64,000 nucleotides of DNA, taken from Pseudogracilibacillus sp037071985. GTDB taxonomy: Bacteria > Bacillota > Bacilli > Bacillales > Amphibacillaceae. Below the pieces are notes generated by a model, which was given only the letters and a program-made list of their open reading frames with translations, did not search any database and was not told the origin of the DNA. The stretch lies in the NCBI RefSeq assembly GCF_037071985.1, contig NZ_JAXHDF010000009.1, positions 124,001-188,000 on the forward strand, written 5' to 3'. Below are positions 26,007 through 35,942 of this stretch, one piece after another; within the stretch, counting starts at the first letter, position 1, and every line of letters begins with the position of its first letter. The position numbers and the translations under genes are program-made.

Positions 26007-27341
26007 TTAAATATGATCTTCAATAACGTTTACCAATTGTTCGCAGTATTTTTCACATGCTTCTTCTGTTTCTGCTTCAACCATAACACGGATTAATGAC
26101 TCGGTCCCGGAAGGACGTACTAACACTCTTCCACTTTCTCCTAATTCAACTGTAACTCGTTCTATTTCAGCCAAAACATTAGGATCAACAAGTGCCTGTT
26201 CTTTATTACTAACTCTGACATTTTTTAATAGTTGTGGGTAGACTTTCATTTCTGCAGCAAGTTCAGATAGTGGTTTTCCAGTCTCTTTCATAATATCTAT
26301 TAATTGAATCGCAGTTAACATTCCATCACCACTTGTACTGTGATTTAGGAAAATTACGTGTCCAGACTGTTCGCCACCAAAATTATATTCGCCTTCAAGC
26401 ATTTTTTCTAATACATAACGATCACCGACATTTGCAGTTACTACATTTATATCTTGCTTTTCTAAAGCTTTGTGAAAACCCAAATTACTCATCACTGTAG
26501 CTACTACAGTGTCTTTATGTAATTGATTACGTCTTTTTAAATGAGTAGCACAAATATACATCACTTGATCACCGTCAACTAGATTTCCATTTTCGTCTAT
26601 TGCGATTAGGCGATCTCCATCCCCATCAAAAGCAAGCCCGATATCTAATCCCTTTTCCTTCACCATCGCTTGCAAATTTTCCGGATGGTTTGAACCAAAT
26701 CCATCATTAATATTCGTTCCGTTCGGATTATTTCCAATTGTATAAATTTCAGCATCTAAATCTGCAAACAAATGTGCAGCTAAACTGGATGTCGCTCCAT
26801 GTGCACAGTCTAATCCAATATGCAGATCAGTAAAATCATTGTCTACAGTTTCCTGCAAATAAGACAGATATTTTTGAGAACCTTCGAAATAATTACTAAC
26901 GACACCAATATCTTTTCCAACAGGGCGCGGCAAATTATCTTCATTATCCATCAATCGTTCTATTTCTTCTTCTTGTTCATCCGTTAGCTTAAAACCATTT
27001 GGACCAAAGATTTTAATTCCATTGTCCTCGAAAGAGTTATGAGAAGCTGAAATCATTATTCCCATTTGAGCATTTGTTACTTTTGTTAAGTAAGCAACTC
27101 CTGGAGTTGAAATAACGCCTAAGCGCATAATTTCAGCACCAATTGATATAAGACCTGCAACAAGAGCTCCTTCGAACATCGGTCCAGATATCCTTGTATC
27201 TTGCCCAATTAATACTTTTGGTTTTTTGTCTTCTTTGGTAAAAATATATCCAGCAATTCTTCCTAACTTAAATGCTAATTCAGGTGTTAAGCTCTTATTC
27301 GCTACTCCTCGCACACCATCCGTACCAAAATATTTACCCAA
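26007..27341 (-). CDS. glmM: Phosphoglucosamine mutase
   Basis: Length 444 residues. The phosphoserine loop is ISASHNSFEDNGIKIFG near 98-114, the metal site is DGDGDR near 240, and the phosphate-binding tail is RPSGTESLIRVM. It converts glucosamine-6-phosphate to glucosamine-1-phosphate for cell-wall precursors. The start is TTG, preceded by AGGAGAGG. It is the third gene of the widely conserved cdaA-cdaR-glmM operon, where GlmM can bind and inhibit the cyclase. Confidence 0.97.
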   Translation of the reverse strand: MGKYFGTDGVRGVANKSLTPELAFKLGRIAGYIFTKEDKKPKVLIGQDTRISGPMFEGALVAGLISIGAEIMRLGVISTPGVAYLTKVTNAQMGIMISASHNSFEDNGIKIFGPNGFKLTDEQEEEIERLMDNEDNLPRPVGKDIGVVSNYFEGSQKYLSYLQETVDNDFTDLHIGLDCAHGATSSLAAHLFADLDAEIYTIGNNPNGTNINDGFGSNHPENLQAMVKEKGLDIGLAFDGDGDRLIAIDENGNLVDGDQVMYICATHLKRRNQLHKDTVVATVMSNLGFHKALEKQDINVVTANVGDRYVLEKMLEGEYNFGGEQSGHVIFLNHSTSGDGMLTAIQLIDIMKETGKPLSELAAEMKVYPQLLKNVRVSNKEQALVDPNVLAEIERVTVELGESGRVLVRPSGTESLIRVMVEAETEEACEKYCEQLVNVIEDHI

Positions 27342-27407
27342 CCTTTACCTCTCCTTTTCCTGTTTTTATACAGGAGTTAATCAAACAAATCCGTGATTTA
27401 AAAACTC

Positions 27408-28625
27408 TTACTCCACTTTTACCGTAACATTTTTAAATTCTGGTTCTAAGGTTACATTATCCGGTCCATTCACTACAAGTTCTATTTTATGCTCACCTTC
27501 ATCTAAAGCACCTATATCGATAATAGCTTTAATATCTTCTTTTTTAAGTGCTCCTATATCAGTGTCACTTCCACGAGCAATAATATTTACTAAGGGTTCT
27601 TTTGGCTTTGTTATTGTTAGATTACCCGAATTATCTCCTTCTTGTTCAATCGGTATATCTTCAAATAATTTCGTCTCACTCAACAAGATATTGACTTCTA
27701 CCATGTCGTCATTTGCAATAATACCTTCAGGAAAATCAAGGTCGATTTCGTACATATCCGATTTTTCAATTTTTGAAAGGTCGATTTCTTTTGTCGTTAT
27801 TTCCTTTATTTGACTTAAAATTTCCCGTTTACCGAAAACTTCAATCTCTTGCTCTGCCTCTAATTTTTCCAGTTTCAATCCTTCTGGGAGTTCCCCTTTC
27901 GTCTTAATCGTTAAAGGAACTGTTTTACTTGGACGTTCTACAGGCACAGAAACTGTAACACTCGCCGGTTCCACACGAACATTTAAATCATTGCCTTGAA
28001 TATCGTATACACTAATCGGCACTTCACGATTACGGATCGATTCTTTTAAATCTGTAACATCGACAAAAACTTTAACCATTGCAATTTGTTCAATAACACT
28101 TTCTGAACTTATAATTGTTACAGTTCCAGGAGAAATCTCTGGTTCACCAAGTTCATAGCCGATTGGCAAACTATCTGTATTTACTAAATCAACACTTACA
28201 TTAAATTCTTTTGCTGCACGCTTTTCAATATTAACATCAATCGTTTTCGGTTCGATATAGGCTGTTAACTCCTCAGGAATGTTTTCGTATTCAATCTCTA
28301 CGGTGTGCTCTCCTTCTCCTAAATCACGTAAATCGACAAAGACTGAAAAGTTTCGCTGTCTGACAATCGGTGTTAAAACACTTGTTTTCCCTTCAAGTGA
28401 AACTTTTACATGCTCAGGAACCCCACTTACAACATACTGATCCGCATCAATTCGGATATCTAATGGGACATCTTCTAATACTTGCACCTCATTCGAGATA
28501 CCTGGAATCACTCTTGATTCATTTTGTGCCGTATCAGTTTCAACTGTTACAAACAAATATAAAGTAACAGCAAAAACTAATGAAATAACCCGTATAAACC
28601 ACTTACTTTGAAATAACTTATCCAT
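27408..28625 (-). CDS. cdaR: CdaR, YbbR-domain regulator of the diadenylate cyclase
   Basis: Length 405 residues: one N-terminal membrane helix (about 10-28) and then four YbbR repeats, each ending in a beta-rich phrase such as VTVSVPVERPSK. The repeats lie outside the membrane. It binds CdaA and adjusts its activity. SD GGAGGGG overlaps the end of cdaA and the genes overlap by 8 bases. Confidence 0.94.
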   Translation of the reverse strand: MDKLFQSKWFIRVISLVFAVTLYLFVTVETDTAQNESRVIPGISNEVQVLEDVPLDIRIDADQYVVSGVPEHVKVSLEGKTSVLTPIVRQRNFSVFVDLRDLGEGEHTVEIEYENIPEELTAYIEPKTIDVNIEKRAAKEFNVSVDLVNTDSLPIGYELGEPEISPGTVTIISSESVIEQIAMVKVFVDVTDLKESIRNREVPISVYDIQGNDLNVRVEPASVTVSVPVERPSKTVPLTIKTKGELPEGLKLEKLEAEQEIEVFGKREILSQIKEITTKEIDLSKIEKSDMYEIDLDFPEGIIANDDMVEVNILLSETKLFEDIPIEQEGDNSGNLTITKPKEPLVNIIARGSDTDIGALKKEDIKAIIDIGALDEGEHKIELVVNGPDNVTLEPEFKNVTVKVE

Positions 28626-29439
28626 CTTTTCTTCCCCTCCAGTTGAGCGGATTTACATCAGGGGTTTTGATTGATTGTGTTAAGTTTTTCAACAATATTT
28701 CAGAGAGTCTCTTCTCATCGATGTCTCTGAATAACTCACCATTTTTAGTGCATGAAATTGCACCAGTTTCTTCTGAAACGACTATAGTTAGAGCATCTGT
28801 AACTTCACTAATCCCTAATGCTGCTCGATGTCGCGTCCCTAACTCTCTAGAAATAGACGCACTTTCTGAAAGAGGTAAATAGCAAGCAGCTGCTATTATT
28901 TTATTATGTTGTATGATGACAGCTCCATCATGTAACGGGGTATTTGGTGTAAAAATATTCGTTAACAATTGATTTGTTAACTCACCGTTAATAGGAATAC
29001 CTGTTTCAGCGTATTCTCCTACACCAGTTTCAAGCTCAATTGTAATTAACGCTCCAATTCTTCTTTTAGCCATATATAGACAGGACGTGACAATAGACTT
29101 GCTAATATGGTCAATTACCTCTTCTTCGGAGCGAGTACCTCTTGAAAATAGACTTCCTCTCCCCAATTGTTCAAGAGCTCTTCTTAATTCTGGTTGGAAC
29201 AAAATAATAATTACAAGAAAACCCCATAATATAGCTTGGTTTGTAATCCATTGAATCGTTTGAAGATTGAACAATATACTCAACAACCAAACGATAATGA
29301 CTACCACAATTCCTTTTAGTAATTGAATTGCTTTTGTCCCACGAATAATCATTATTAATTTATATAAAACATACCAGACGATTGCAATGTCAACACCAAT
29401 TCTGATTATGTTTACGAGATCAAAGTCCCCACCAAGCAC
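28618..29439 (-). CDS. cdaA: Diadenylate cyclase CdaA
   Basis: Three N-terminal membrane helices (to about residue 90), then a DAC domain with the DGA motif (LHDGAVIIQ) and RHR motif (GTRHRAALG). It makes c-di-AMP from two ATP, controlling potassium and osmolyte uptake and wall stability. Simple ORF calling starts at TTG 29460, but AAGGAAG lies seven bases before GTG at 29439. The GTG start gives 273 residues, which I recall as the Bacillus CdaA length. Confidence 0.94.
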   Translation of the reverse strand: MLGGDFDLVNIIRIGVDIAIVWYVLYKLIMIIRGTKAIQLLKGIVVVIIVWLLSILFNLQTIQWITNQAILWGFLVIIILFQPELRRALEQLGRGSLFSRGTRSEEEVIDHISKSIVTSCLYMAKRRIGALITIELETGVGEYAETGIPINGELTNQLLTNIFTPNTPLHDGAVIIQHNKIIAAACYLPLSESASISRELGTRHRAALGISEVTDALTIVVSEETGAISCTKNGELFRDIDEKRLSEILLKNLTQSIKTPDVNPLNWRGRKDG

Positions 29440-29483
29440 ACCGACACTTCCTTTTATCAAAAAAAGTATATGATTCGAAACAT

Positions 29484-29492
29484 ATTATACCA
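29484..29492 (-). promoter_or_regulatory. cdaA: Extended -10 promoter of cdaA
   Basis: The minus strand reads TGGTATAAT, an extended -10 with a perfect hexamer (29484-29489), about 45 bases before the GTG start. A -35 match is poor, as often seen with extended -10 promoters. Confidence 0.55.
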
Positions 29493-29795
29493 TATTACTA
29501 AATGGTAATGTTATATACAAGACATTTTCAAGCCGAACGATTTAATACGTTCTTACATGTTAGTATGTCCCTTTTCAAATAAAAAGAGCCTTGGATACGA
29601 CAATAATTTTATTCTCTAGCCAAGACCCATCACAAGTTAGAAAAGCTTAAAAAAGTAAACCATTTTACGTAGACTTCGAATCTAGGAAATAAGGAAACAA
29701 AAAACATCTTATCGTTACCAAAAACGGAGAATAAGGAACAAATAGCTTCTTATCTTTACTTTCGAGTCTGTAAATTATTTTCCACCCACTAAAAG
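29493..29795. other. Gene-free stretch upstream of cdaA with a short direct repeat
   Basis: No ORF is convincing. An imperfect direct repeat of about 33 bases is visible at 29686-29720 and 29729-29761 (shared AATAAGGAA and TCTTATC.TTAC). It sits between the arginase terminator and the cdaA promoter. Confidence 0.45.
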
Positions 29796-29846
29796 AAAAA
29801 TCCGAACTGATTCAAAATATTTCTATTGAATCATTGTTCGGATTTT
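29796..29846 (-). terminator. Terminator of arginase gene
   Basis: AAAATCCGAAC pairs with GTTCGGATTTT at the base and GATTCAA with TTGAATC inside, giving a long interrupted stem. T-runs follow on both sides. Confidence 0.82.
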
Positions 29847-29888
29847 GATTGCCAATACAAAATGCTTTTATCCTAGCTGCATAATACC

Positions 29889-30791
29889 TTAAATTAATTT
29901 TTCACCAAGTAATGAACCGGCTAAAGCAACTGTAAGAATTGCTGTTTTATTTTTATCATCCAACATTGGATTTACTTCAACGAACTCAGCTGAAGTAATA
30001 ATATCTGCTTCGGCTAACATTTCCATTGCAAGATGACTTTCCCTATACGTGGCCCCGCCAATAACCGGCGTTCCCACACCTGGAGCTTCTGAAGGATTGA
30101 TCCCATCTAAATCAAAACTTAAATGAACACCATCCGTCCGCCCCTTTAAATAATCAATTGTTTCCTTCATCACTTGAGGCATTCCTAAACGATCAATCTC
30201 ATGCATCGTATAAACTTTAATTTTTAATCGACGAATGAGTTCTTTTTCTCCTTCATCCAAGTCCCGAACTCCAATCATGACGATGTTTTCGGGTTTAACT
30301 TTTGGTTCATCATCCATAATCGATGTCAGTTTTTCATGACCTAAACCTAAGCTAACGGCTAAAGGCATTCCATGGATATTTCCAGAAGGAGACGTTTCTG
30401 GAGTATTAAGATCACCATGAGCATCATACCATATAACACCAAGATTGTTATAGTGACGGGAGACCCCTGCTAAACTACCAACTGCAATACTATGGTCGCC
30501 CCCTAATACAAGTGGGAAATGATCCTCTTTCACTTGTTCATCAACTACTTCAGCTAGTTTACTATTTGCCTCAACTACTTCAGACAAATTTCGTAATTTG
30601 TCTTCCCTTTCTGGTTCGTTCCGATCAGGTCGGGAAATATCTATATTGCCTAAATCATGGACTCGATAATTTAATTTTTCTAATCTTTCAACTATACCGG
30701 CATACCTAATTGCACTAGGACCCATATCTACTCCCCGTCTCATTTGTCCTAGATCCATCGGCACTCCGATAATAGATATATCTTTTTTCAT
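29889..30791 (-). CDS. rocF: Arginase
   Basis: Length 300 residues. Manganese ligands are in GGDHSIAVGS near 98-107, DAHGDLNTPETSPSGNIHGM near 122-141 and SFDLDGINPSEAPGVGTPV near 225. It splits arginine into ornithine and urea. No rocD or rocE lies next to it. It comes after the mevalonate operon on the same strand with its own strong ribosome site (GGGAGG). Confidence 0.95.
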   Translation of the reverse strand: MKKDISIIGVPMDLGQMRRGVDMGPSAIRYAGIVERLEKLNYRVHDLGNIDISRPDRNEPEREDKLRNLSEVVEANSKLAEVVDEQVKEDHFPLVLGGDHSIAVGSLAGVSRHYNNLGVIWYDAHGDLNTPETSPSGNIHGMPLAVSLGLGHEKLTSIMDDEPKVKPENIVMIGVRDLDEGEKELIRRLKIKVYTMHEIDRLGMPQVMKETIDYLKGRTDGVHLSFDLDGINPSEAPGVGTPVIGGATYRESHLAMEMLAEADIITSAEFVEVNPMLDDKNKTAILTVALAGSLLGEKLI

Positions 30792-30870
30792 CCCACTTGC
30801 CTCCCTTGACTAGATATATTTATTCTAGCGATTTAAAGGGGTTGACTCAACTCGACAAAAATTTGCATAA

Positions 30871-31977
30871 TTATTCAGGTTTTACTAAACTTGATCCTTC
30901 CAGATGGATCGAAATTTGCAGTGTTTGAATCCCTGTTTTTTCCCAGTCATCATACAACTTTTGACGAGATTGCTGTTCCGGTATAAAGGCAAGGCCACAA
31001 TCACCGCCACCTGCTCCTGACAACTTTCCAGCGCCTCCATAGTTTTCTGCCGCAACACTTAATTTATACAATTTATCTGTCTCAATCTCAACTTGTGCAT
31101 CTATTCCTAATTGTGCTAATGCTTCTCTATTTAATCTTATCCCATCAAAAAATAATTTAGCGTCGTCATGCTCCATCCCAGTTAGTATACTGCTTACCGC
31201 TCGCTCACTTTTATGTAAAAAAGCAGTATATCTATCAGGTCGTAAATCCTTTAAAGATTTAATATGACTTACTAAACTGCCTGTAGAAGCTGGATTACCA
31301 GTCCAACCAATACACACTTGAATAGTAGAAGGAAATTTCATTGGTTTAATCGATAAATATTTCCAATCTTTCTCAACAAGTTTAACAATATTCGGCTGTT
31401 TGCTTAGCTCTTCTTTTAACCATTCTGCTTGGAAAGAAGTGTAATTTAATACACCACCATAGGTTGAGGCTGCAATATCAGCTCCAGAGCCATTTCCTTG
31501 AGTTTTAATATGTGCTATCGAAGCTAATTTAAAGATCAATTCACGTGTTGGAGTCTCAGGTAAGAACTTTGTTAATATAGCAGTAACAATAGATGTGACA
31601 ACGGCAGCACTCGATCCTAGTCCATATTTAAGTCCTGAATCATTATCATCTAATTCACTTGTTATTACTAAAGAAAAAGGCTGTAATGTACTATTTACTT
31701 CTTCTAAATAAGTTAGTGTGACTCCGATTGCTTCCTTTACAAATGCCAACCGCGTATCTGTATGATTAAAAACTACTTCACCATTTACAAATTTCCATTC
31801 AAGATCATGAAGTTGAAAATCTTTTAATGTAACAACTTTTTTATCGCTATCGATAATTTCGGTATAAACAAATCGATCAACAGCCATAACGACAAGATGA
31901 TGGTAAGGTTCCAGTACCGCAAATTCCCCAGCGACCATAAGTTTTCCAGGCGTTTTTATTGTTAAACTTTGTTCCAA
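30871..31977 (-). CDS. mvaK2: Phosphomevalonate kinase (GHMP family)
   Basis: About 368 residues. GHMP motifs are TPGKLMVAGEFAVL at the N-terminus, the ATP loop GLGSSAAVVTS near 135 and the C-terminal GAGKLSGAGGGDCG. It makes mevalonate diphosphate. Two starts are possible: GTG at 31986, inside the AGGAG ribosome site, or TTG at 31977, eight bases after it, which I prefer. Last gene of the mevalonate operon. Confidence 0.92.
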   Translation of the reverse strand: MEQSLTIKTPGKLMVAGEFAVLEPYHHLVVMAVDRFVYTEIIDSDKKVVTLKDFQLHDLEWKFVNGEVVFNHTDTRLAFVKEAIGVTLTYLEEVNSTLQPFSLVITSELDDNDSGLKYGLGSSAAVVTSIVTAILTKFLPETPTRELIFKLASIAHIKTQGNGSGADIAASTYGGVLNYTSFQAEWLKEELSKQPNIVKLVEKDWKYLSIKPMKFPSTIQVCIGWTGNPASTGSLVSHIKSLKDLRPDRYTAFLHKSERAVSSILTGMEHDDAKLFFDGIRLNREALAQLGIDAQVEIETDKLYKLSVAAENYGGAGKLSGAGGGDCGLAFIPEQQSRQKLYDDWEKTGIQTLQISIHLEGSSLVKPE

Positions 31978-31988
31978 CCAACTCACTC

Positions 31989-32966
31989 CTACACGTAGGA
32001 TATTCCTTCTCCAACTTTACTAACAATTACATCAGTGACTCCGTCTGTTTGACGTAATTTTTTCAAAACTTCTTGTTCATCTTTAGGCAAATACAGCACT
32101 TTTACATTTGGTCCAGCATCAATGGTAAAATACGCTGGAAACCCGCTTTTCCGCAAACTTTGAACTGTTTGCATCACTGTCATTGTCGTATCTTGCCAAT
32201 ATGTAAACGGGGGAACAGCTCCTAATGTAGTTGCATGCATTTTTAGACAGTTTGCTTCTGCAATTGATCCTACTTTTTCAAAGTCTTTTGCTACAATACC
32301 TTCTTTTATTGCTTCTAAATCTGCTGGCAGACTATCTAACCAGCCATCATAAAAGACAGAAGTATCTACTGTCCTTTTCATTCCTACACGACTTGAAACA
32401 TCTTTTTCCTTTGCCGTAAGAACAACTGCTGCGACTCGGATGTCCCAATGATCTTGGGGAGCAATCTGTATCGCATAAGAATCACTGCCATCATTAGCTT
32501 GTCCTTTTTGCCACTCTACAAATCCACCATAAATAGAACGGCATGCTGATCCAGAGCCTTGTCTTGTAAATTTAGAAAGTTCCTGCTCACTCAAATCTAA
32601 CTTGAGCGCTTGTGCGGTAGCAGCAGCCAAAGCTGCAAAACCTGAAGCAGAAGACGCAAAACCTGCTGCTGTAGGAACTTTATTTATTGAATTTACTTCG
32701 GCATACAATCCTTGTTTATTGGCATAATTTCGGAATAATTCCAAATAATTCGTTACACGTTCATATGCAATATCTTTAATAACCTTATCGTTCAATGTAA
32801 AAACATCTTTTTGTAATTCATTTTTAAAGTGAACAGTTGTCCGAGTGTAAAATCCATCCAACGTTACAGACAGACTGCTATTCGTAGGTAATATTAGCTC
32901 CTCATTACGCTTTCCCCAATATTTAATTAAAGCAATATTTGTATGTGCTTTCGCAGTTGCACGCAT
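31989..32966 (-). CDS. mvaD: Diphosphomevalonate decarboxylase
   Basis: Length 325 residues. It has KAHTNIALIKYWGKRNEELILP at the N-terminus, the ATP loop ASSASGFAALAAA near 105 and the SGSACRSIYGGFVEW segment typical of the enzyme. It yields isopentenyl diphosphate. SD AAAGGAG precedes the ATG, and only two bases separate its stop from the mvaK2 ribosome site. Confidence 0.95.
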   Translation of the reverse strand: MRATAKAHTNIALIKYWGKRNEELILPTNSSLSVTLDGFYTRTTVHFKNELQKDVFTLNDKVIKDIAYERVTNYLELFRNYANKQGLYAEVNSINKVPTAAGFASSASGFAALAAATAQALKLDLSEQELSKFTRQGSGSACRSIYGGFVEWQKGQANDGSDSYAIQIAPQDHWDIRVAAVVLTAKEKDVSSRVGMKRTVDTSVFYDGWLDSLPADLEAIKEGIVAKDFEKVGSIAEANCLKMHATTLGAVPPFTYWQDTTMTVMQTVQSLRKSGFPAYFTIDAGPNVKVLYLPKDEQEVLKKLRQTDGVTDVIVSKVGEGISYV

Positions 32967-33047
32967 TAATTTACTCCTTTAATCATAATGATGCAAAAGT
33001 TCATAAACAGACAGGAAATCGGCATCTAACCGATTTCCTAGAAAAGT

Positions 33048-34013
33048 TTATTCATTTTCGCTTTTTAATACAAAAGGCCATACTGCTTGTGCTCCTGATG
33101 CTTTCAATTTTTCACTTAGCTGCATTGAATGAATCTCATTTTGAGCTAAAGCAATAATACAGCCTCCGTTTCCGCCACCTGTTAATTTTGCTCCAAGTGC
33201 CCCATGCTCTCGTGCAAAATTAATCAATTTATTTAAACTTGAATCACTAACACCAATTGACTCCAATTCATTTTGAGCTTCATTTAAAAGATTACCTAAT
33301 AATTGTTTACTAGACTTTTCGAGTGCTTCTCTTACTTGATACGTAATTTCCCCAATTCGCTCTATTTTACCATTAATTTTTTGAGGCGTTTGATTGATGA
33401 GTTTAGTCACTGTACTAACGGCAGTTCTCGTATCAGCCATTCTTCCCGAATCGGCAACAACAAAATAAAACTCCCCATTCGGCTTAATATAATCAATAGG
33501 TTCTTCTTTCTTGTACCATATTGGGCTTTGTGAAGTGATCGTTAACGGATCTATTCCACTAGGAGCGCCATGTGCAAACGTTTCTGAAATATTTGCTAGC
33601 TGTAATAACTGCTCTTTTGTATATTGTACATTAGAATACTTATAAAGCGACTTCACAATTGCAATTGCTACAGAAGCACTTGACCCAAGCCCCTTACCAG
33701 GAGGGATAGAAGACTTAATCCGAATTAGTAAATCGCGATAAGGAATTTTTAAAATCTTTAATGTTTGTTTAACCGTGTTAACAATACCCGCTAATGACTT
33801 AGGAGCTAATTCCATTGGACCTTGGTAAAGTGAACTGTCAAGATAGACATTCCCAATTACACGCTCGACAATAGACTCCACCCCTATTAAAGGAAATGGA
33901 ATAGCTATTGCAGGCTGCCCATGAACAACAGCATGCTCTCCTACTAATATTAATTTACTATGTGCTACCCCAGTAGCAACTTTTTCTGAGATTGTAATTT
34001 TTTCCACACTCAT
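33048..34013 (-). CDS. mvaK1: Mevalonate kinase
   Basis: Length 321 residues. GHMP motifs are KLILVGEHAVVHGQPAIAIP, the ATP loop PPGKGLGSSASVAIAI near 105 and the C-terminal GAKLTGGGNGGCI. It phosphorylates mevalonate. Its ATG overlaps the mvaA stop (ATGA), so translation is coupled. Confidence 0.95.
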   Translation of the reverse strand: MSVEKITISEKVATGVAHSKLILVGEHAVVHGQPAIAIPFPLIGVESIVERVIGNVYLDSSLYQGPMELAPKSLAGIVNTVKQTLKILKIPYRDLLIRIKSSIPPGKGLGSSASVAIAIVKSLYKYSNVQYTKEQLLQLANISETFAHGAPSGIDPLTITSQSPIWYKKEEPIDYIKPNGEFYFVVADSGRMADTRTAVSTVTKLINQTPQKINGKIERIGEITYQVREALEKSSKQLLGNLLNEAQNELESIGVSDSSLNKLINFAREHGALGAKLTGGGNGGCIIALAQNEIHSMQLSEKLKASGAQAVWPFVLKSENE

Positions 34014-35299
34014 TTTGCATACTCTTCCATTAATTTTTTTGCGTAGCCTACACGGATTTCTTTCGCATCTACTAATTTCTCAGCAATTATATCAACTAGT
34101 TGACCAGTAGCACCTGCTGCCATTGCTACAGAACGGGAATGAAGTGCCATATGCCCTTTTTGAATTCCATCTGTTACAAGTGCTTTAAGTGCTCCTAAAT
34201 TTTGAGCTAGACCAACAGCGACAATTACACGCGCAAGTTCTTTTGCAGAATCCACTTGCAAAATCTTATACGCCAATTTGGCCATTGGATGAACACGGCT
34301 AGCTCCGCCAACAGTTCCTAAAGACATAGGAAGTTCTAATTCGCCTACTAAATTACCTTCTTCATCTGCAGACCATGTAGTCATTGAACTATACTGACCA
34401 TATCGAGCTGCATATGCATGTGCACCTGCTTCTACAGCACGCCAGTCATTCCCTGTAGCTATAATAACCGGATCAATTCCATTCATAATACCCTTATTAT
34501 GCGTAACTGCGCGATAAGGATCTGAAGCAGCAAATTCGTATGCATGTACCACTCCGTCACGAACTTCTTCACCAGTAAAGCCTTCTGATGCTAATAACTC
34601 CGGTGGAATAACACATGTCGCTTTTGCTAAGCAGCGATCAGCATAATTTGACAAAATACGTAAATATACTTTTCCGCCTGACAAATGCTCTACAATAGGT
34701 GCTAACGATTCTGCCATTGTATTAATAATGTTTGCCCCCATTGCATCGCACGTATTTACGAGCAGGTGGACAATTAACATTTGATTAAATCTTGAGCCAC
34801 TTTCATTGATGATTCGAACTTCTAGATCCTCGGCTCCTCCTCCTCTTGCGACAAGACTAGGGTAAGCATCATTAGCTGCCTGAATAAGCATTTCTTTCTC
34901 GGCTATTATCGCATCTTTAGCTTTGTTAAAATCTTCACAACCGACAACTTGAATCTGTCCAATCATAATCCGCTCTGTTGCTTCTGTATGAAAGCCTCCA
35001 GCTTCCCTGACAATTTTCGCAATATAGCTTGCAGAAGCAACAATTGAGGGTTCCTCAACGGCCATTGGAACAATATAATCTTTTCCATCGATTGTAAAGT
35101 TTAATCCTAATCCAAGTGGAAGAGAGAATGTCCCTACAACATTTTCTATCATCTTATCTGCTGTTTCTTCCGGCAACGACATTTGATGTAATAATTGAGA
35201 TGCATCTTCTTCGGAAAAATCGAATAATTTGATGAGTTGTCTCTTTCTTTCTTCAATTGTCATTTTATAAAAGCCAGGAATTCTAGAAGATATCTCCAT
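34010..35299 (-). CDS. mvaA: Hydroxymethylglutaryl-CoA reductase, class II
   Basis: 429 residues from the ATG at 35299 (MEISSR), preceded by AAGGGTG. The ORF extends 33 codons more but without a ribosome site. Class II features are ENVVGTFSLPLGLGLNF, MAVEEPSIVASAS, the catalytic region DAMGANIINTM, and NKGIMNGIDPVIIATGND. It reduces HMG-CoA to mevalonate. HMG-CoA synthase (mvaS) and isopentenyl isomerase are not in the window. Confidence 0.96.
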   Translation of the reverse strand: MEISSRIPGFYKMTIEERKRQLIKLFDFSEEDASQLLHQMSLPEETADKMIENVVGTFSLPLGLGLNFTIDGKDYIVPMAVEEPSIVASASYIAKIVREAGGFHTEATERIMIGQIQVVGCEDFNKAKDAIIAEKEMLIQAANDAYPSLVARGGGAEDLEVRIINESGSRFNQMLIVHLLVNTCDAMGANIINTMAESLAPIVEHLSGGKVYLRILSNYADRCLAKATCVIPPELLASEGFTGEEVRDGVVHAYEFAASDPYRAVTHNKGIMNGIDPVIIATGNDWRAVEAGAHAYAARYGQYSSMTTWSADEEGNLVGELELPMSLGTVGGASRVHPMAKLAYKILQVDSAKELARVIVAVGLAQNLGALKALVTDGIQKGHMALHSRSVAMAAGATGQLVDIIAEKLVDAKEIRVGYAKKLMEEYAK

Positions 35300-35475
35300 G
35301 CAATTCACCCTTAAAAAGTGTTTTAATAAAACTGAATATATAAAATAGTATCTGTACGAACTATATGTTTCTGATAAAGTAGGTAGCTCCTTCACCAAAT
35401 TGATAGTAAAAGTGCTACTACATTTTTAAATTAATTTTTATATTATCTTATTTACTAAAAAAACTCTGCTTTATA

Positions 35476-35484
35476 ATTATACCA
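35476..35484 (-). promoter_or_regulatory. mvaA: Extended -10 promoter of the mevalonate operon
   Basis: Minus strand TGGTATAAT with a perfect -10 (35476-35481), about 175 bases before mvaA. The leader between it and the gene is AT-rich, and I see no riboswitch-like fold. Confidence 0.5.
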
Positions 35485-35567
35485 AAAAACATACGTAAAT
35501 TGCTTGTTTATTTACTTTTAATCTGTTAATTGACTCTATTATGAGAAAATCCTTCTAAAAATGCAAA

Positions 35568-35600
35568 TAAACAAGGTTGTATAAATACACTCCTTGTTTA
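35568..35600 (-). terminator. Terminator of the tRNA cluster
   Basis: TAAACAAGG (35568-35576) pairs perfectly with CCTTGTTTA (35592-35600). It lies 37 bases past the tRNA-Gln 3' end, with T-rich sequence after it on the minus strand. Confidence 0.78.
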
Positions 35601-35636
35601 CAATAAGAATTAATTCATTCATGTATGAAATAAAGA

Positions 35637-35711
35637 TGGCTGGGCTACTAGGATTCGAACCTAGGAGTGACGGAACCAAAATCCGTTGCCTTACCGCTTG
35701 GCTATAGCCCA
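35637..35711 (-). tRNA. tRNA-Gln (anticodon TTG)
   Basis: Cloverleaf with acceptor TGGGCTA/TAGCCCA, anticodon loop GATTTTGGTTC containing TTG, and T-loop GGTTCGAATCC. The CCA tail is encoded (35637-35639). Last of four tandem tRNA genes. Confidence 0.96.
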
Positions 35712-35730
35712 ATCAAATTTATTATAAAAA

Positions 35731-35812
35731 TGGAGGGGGGCAGATTCGAACTGCCGAACCCGATGGGAGCGGATTTACAGTCCGCCGCGTTTAGCCACTT
35801 CGCTACCCCTCC
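35731..35812 (-). tRNA. tRNA-Tyr (anticodon GTA)
   Basis: 82 nucleotides with the long variable arm of a class II tRNA. Acceptor GGAGGGG/CCCCTCC, anticodon loop GACTGTAAATC with GTA, T-loop GTTCGAATC. CCA is not encoded. Confidence 0.96.
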
Positions 35813-35859
35813 ATATGCTTTACCATCTAAATATAAAATATACTTAGAGATAAAAAAAA

Positions 35860-35932
<73 letters not shown>

Positions 35933-35942
35933 ATTGTTAAGA

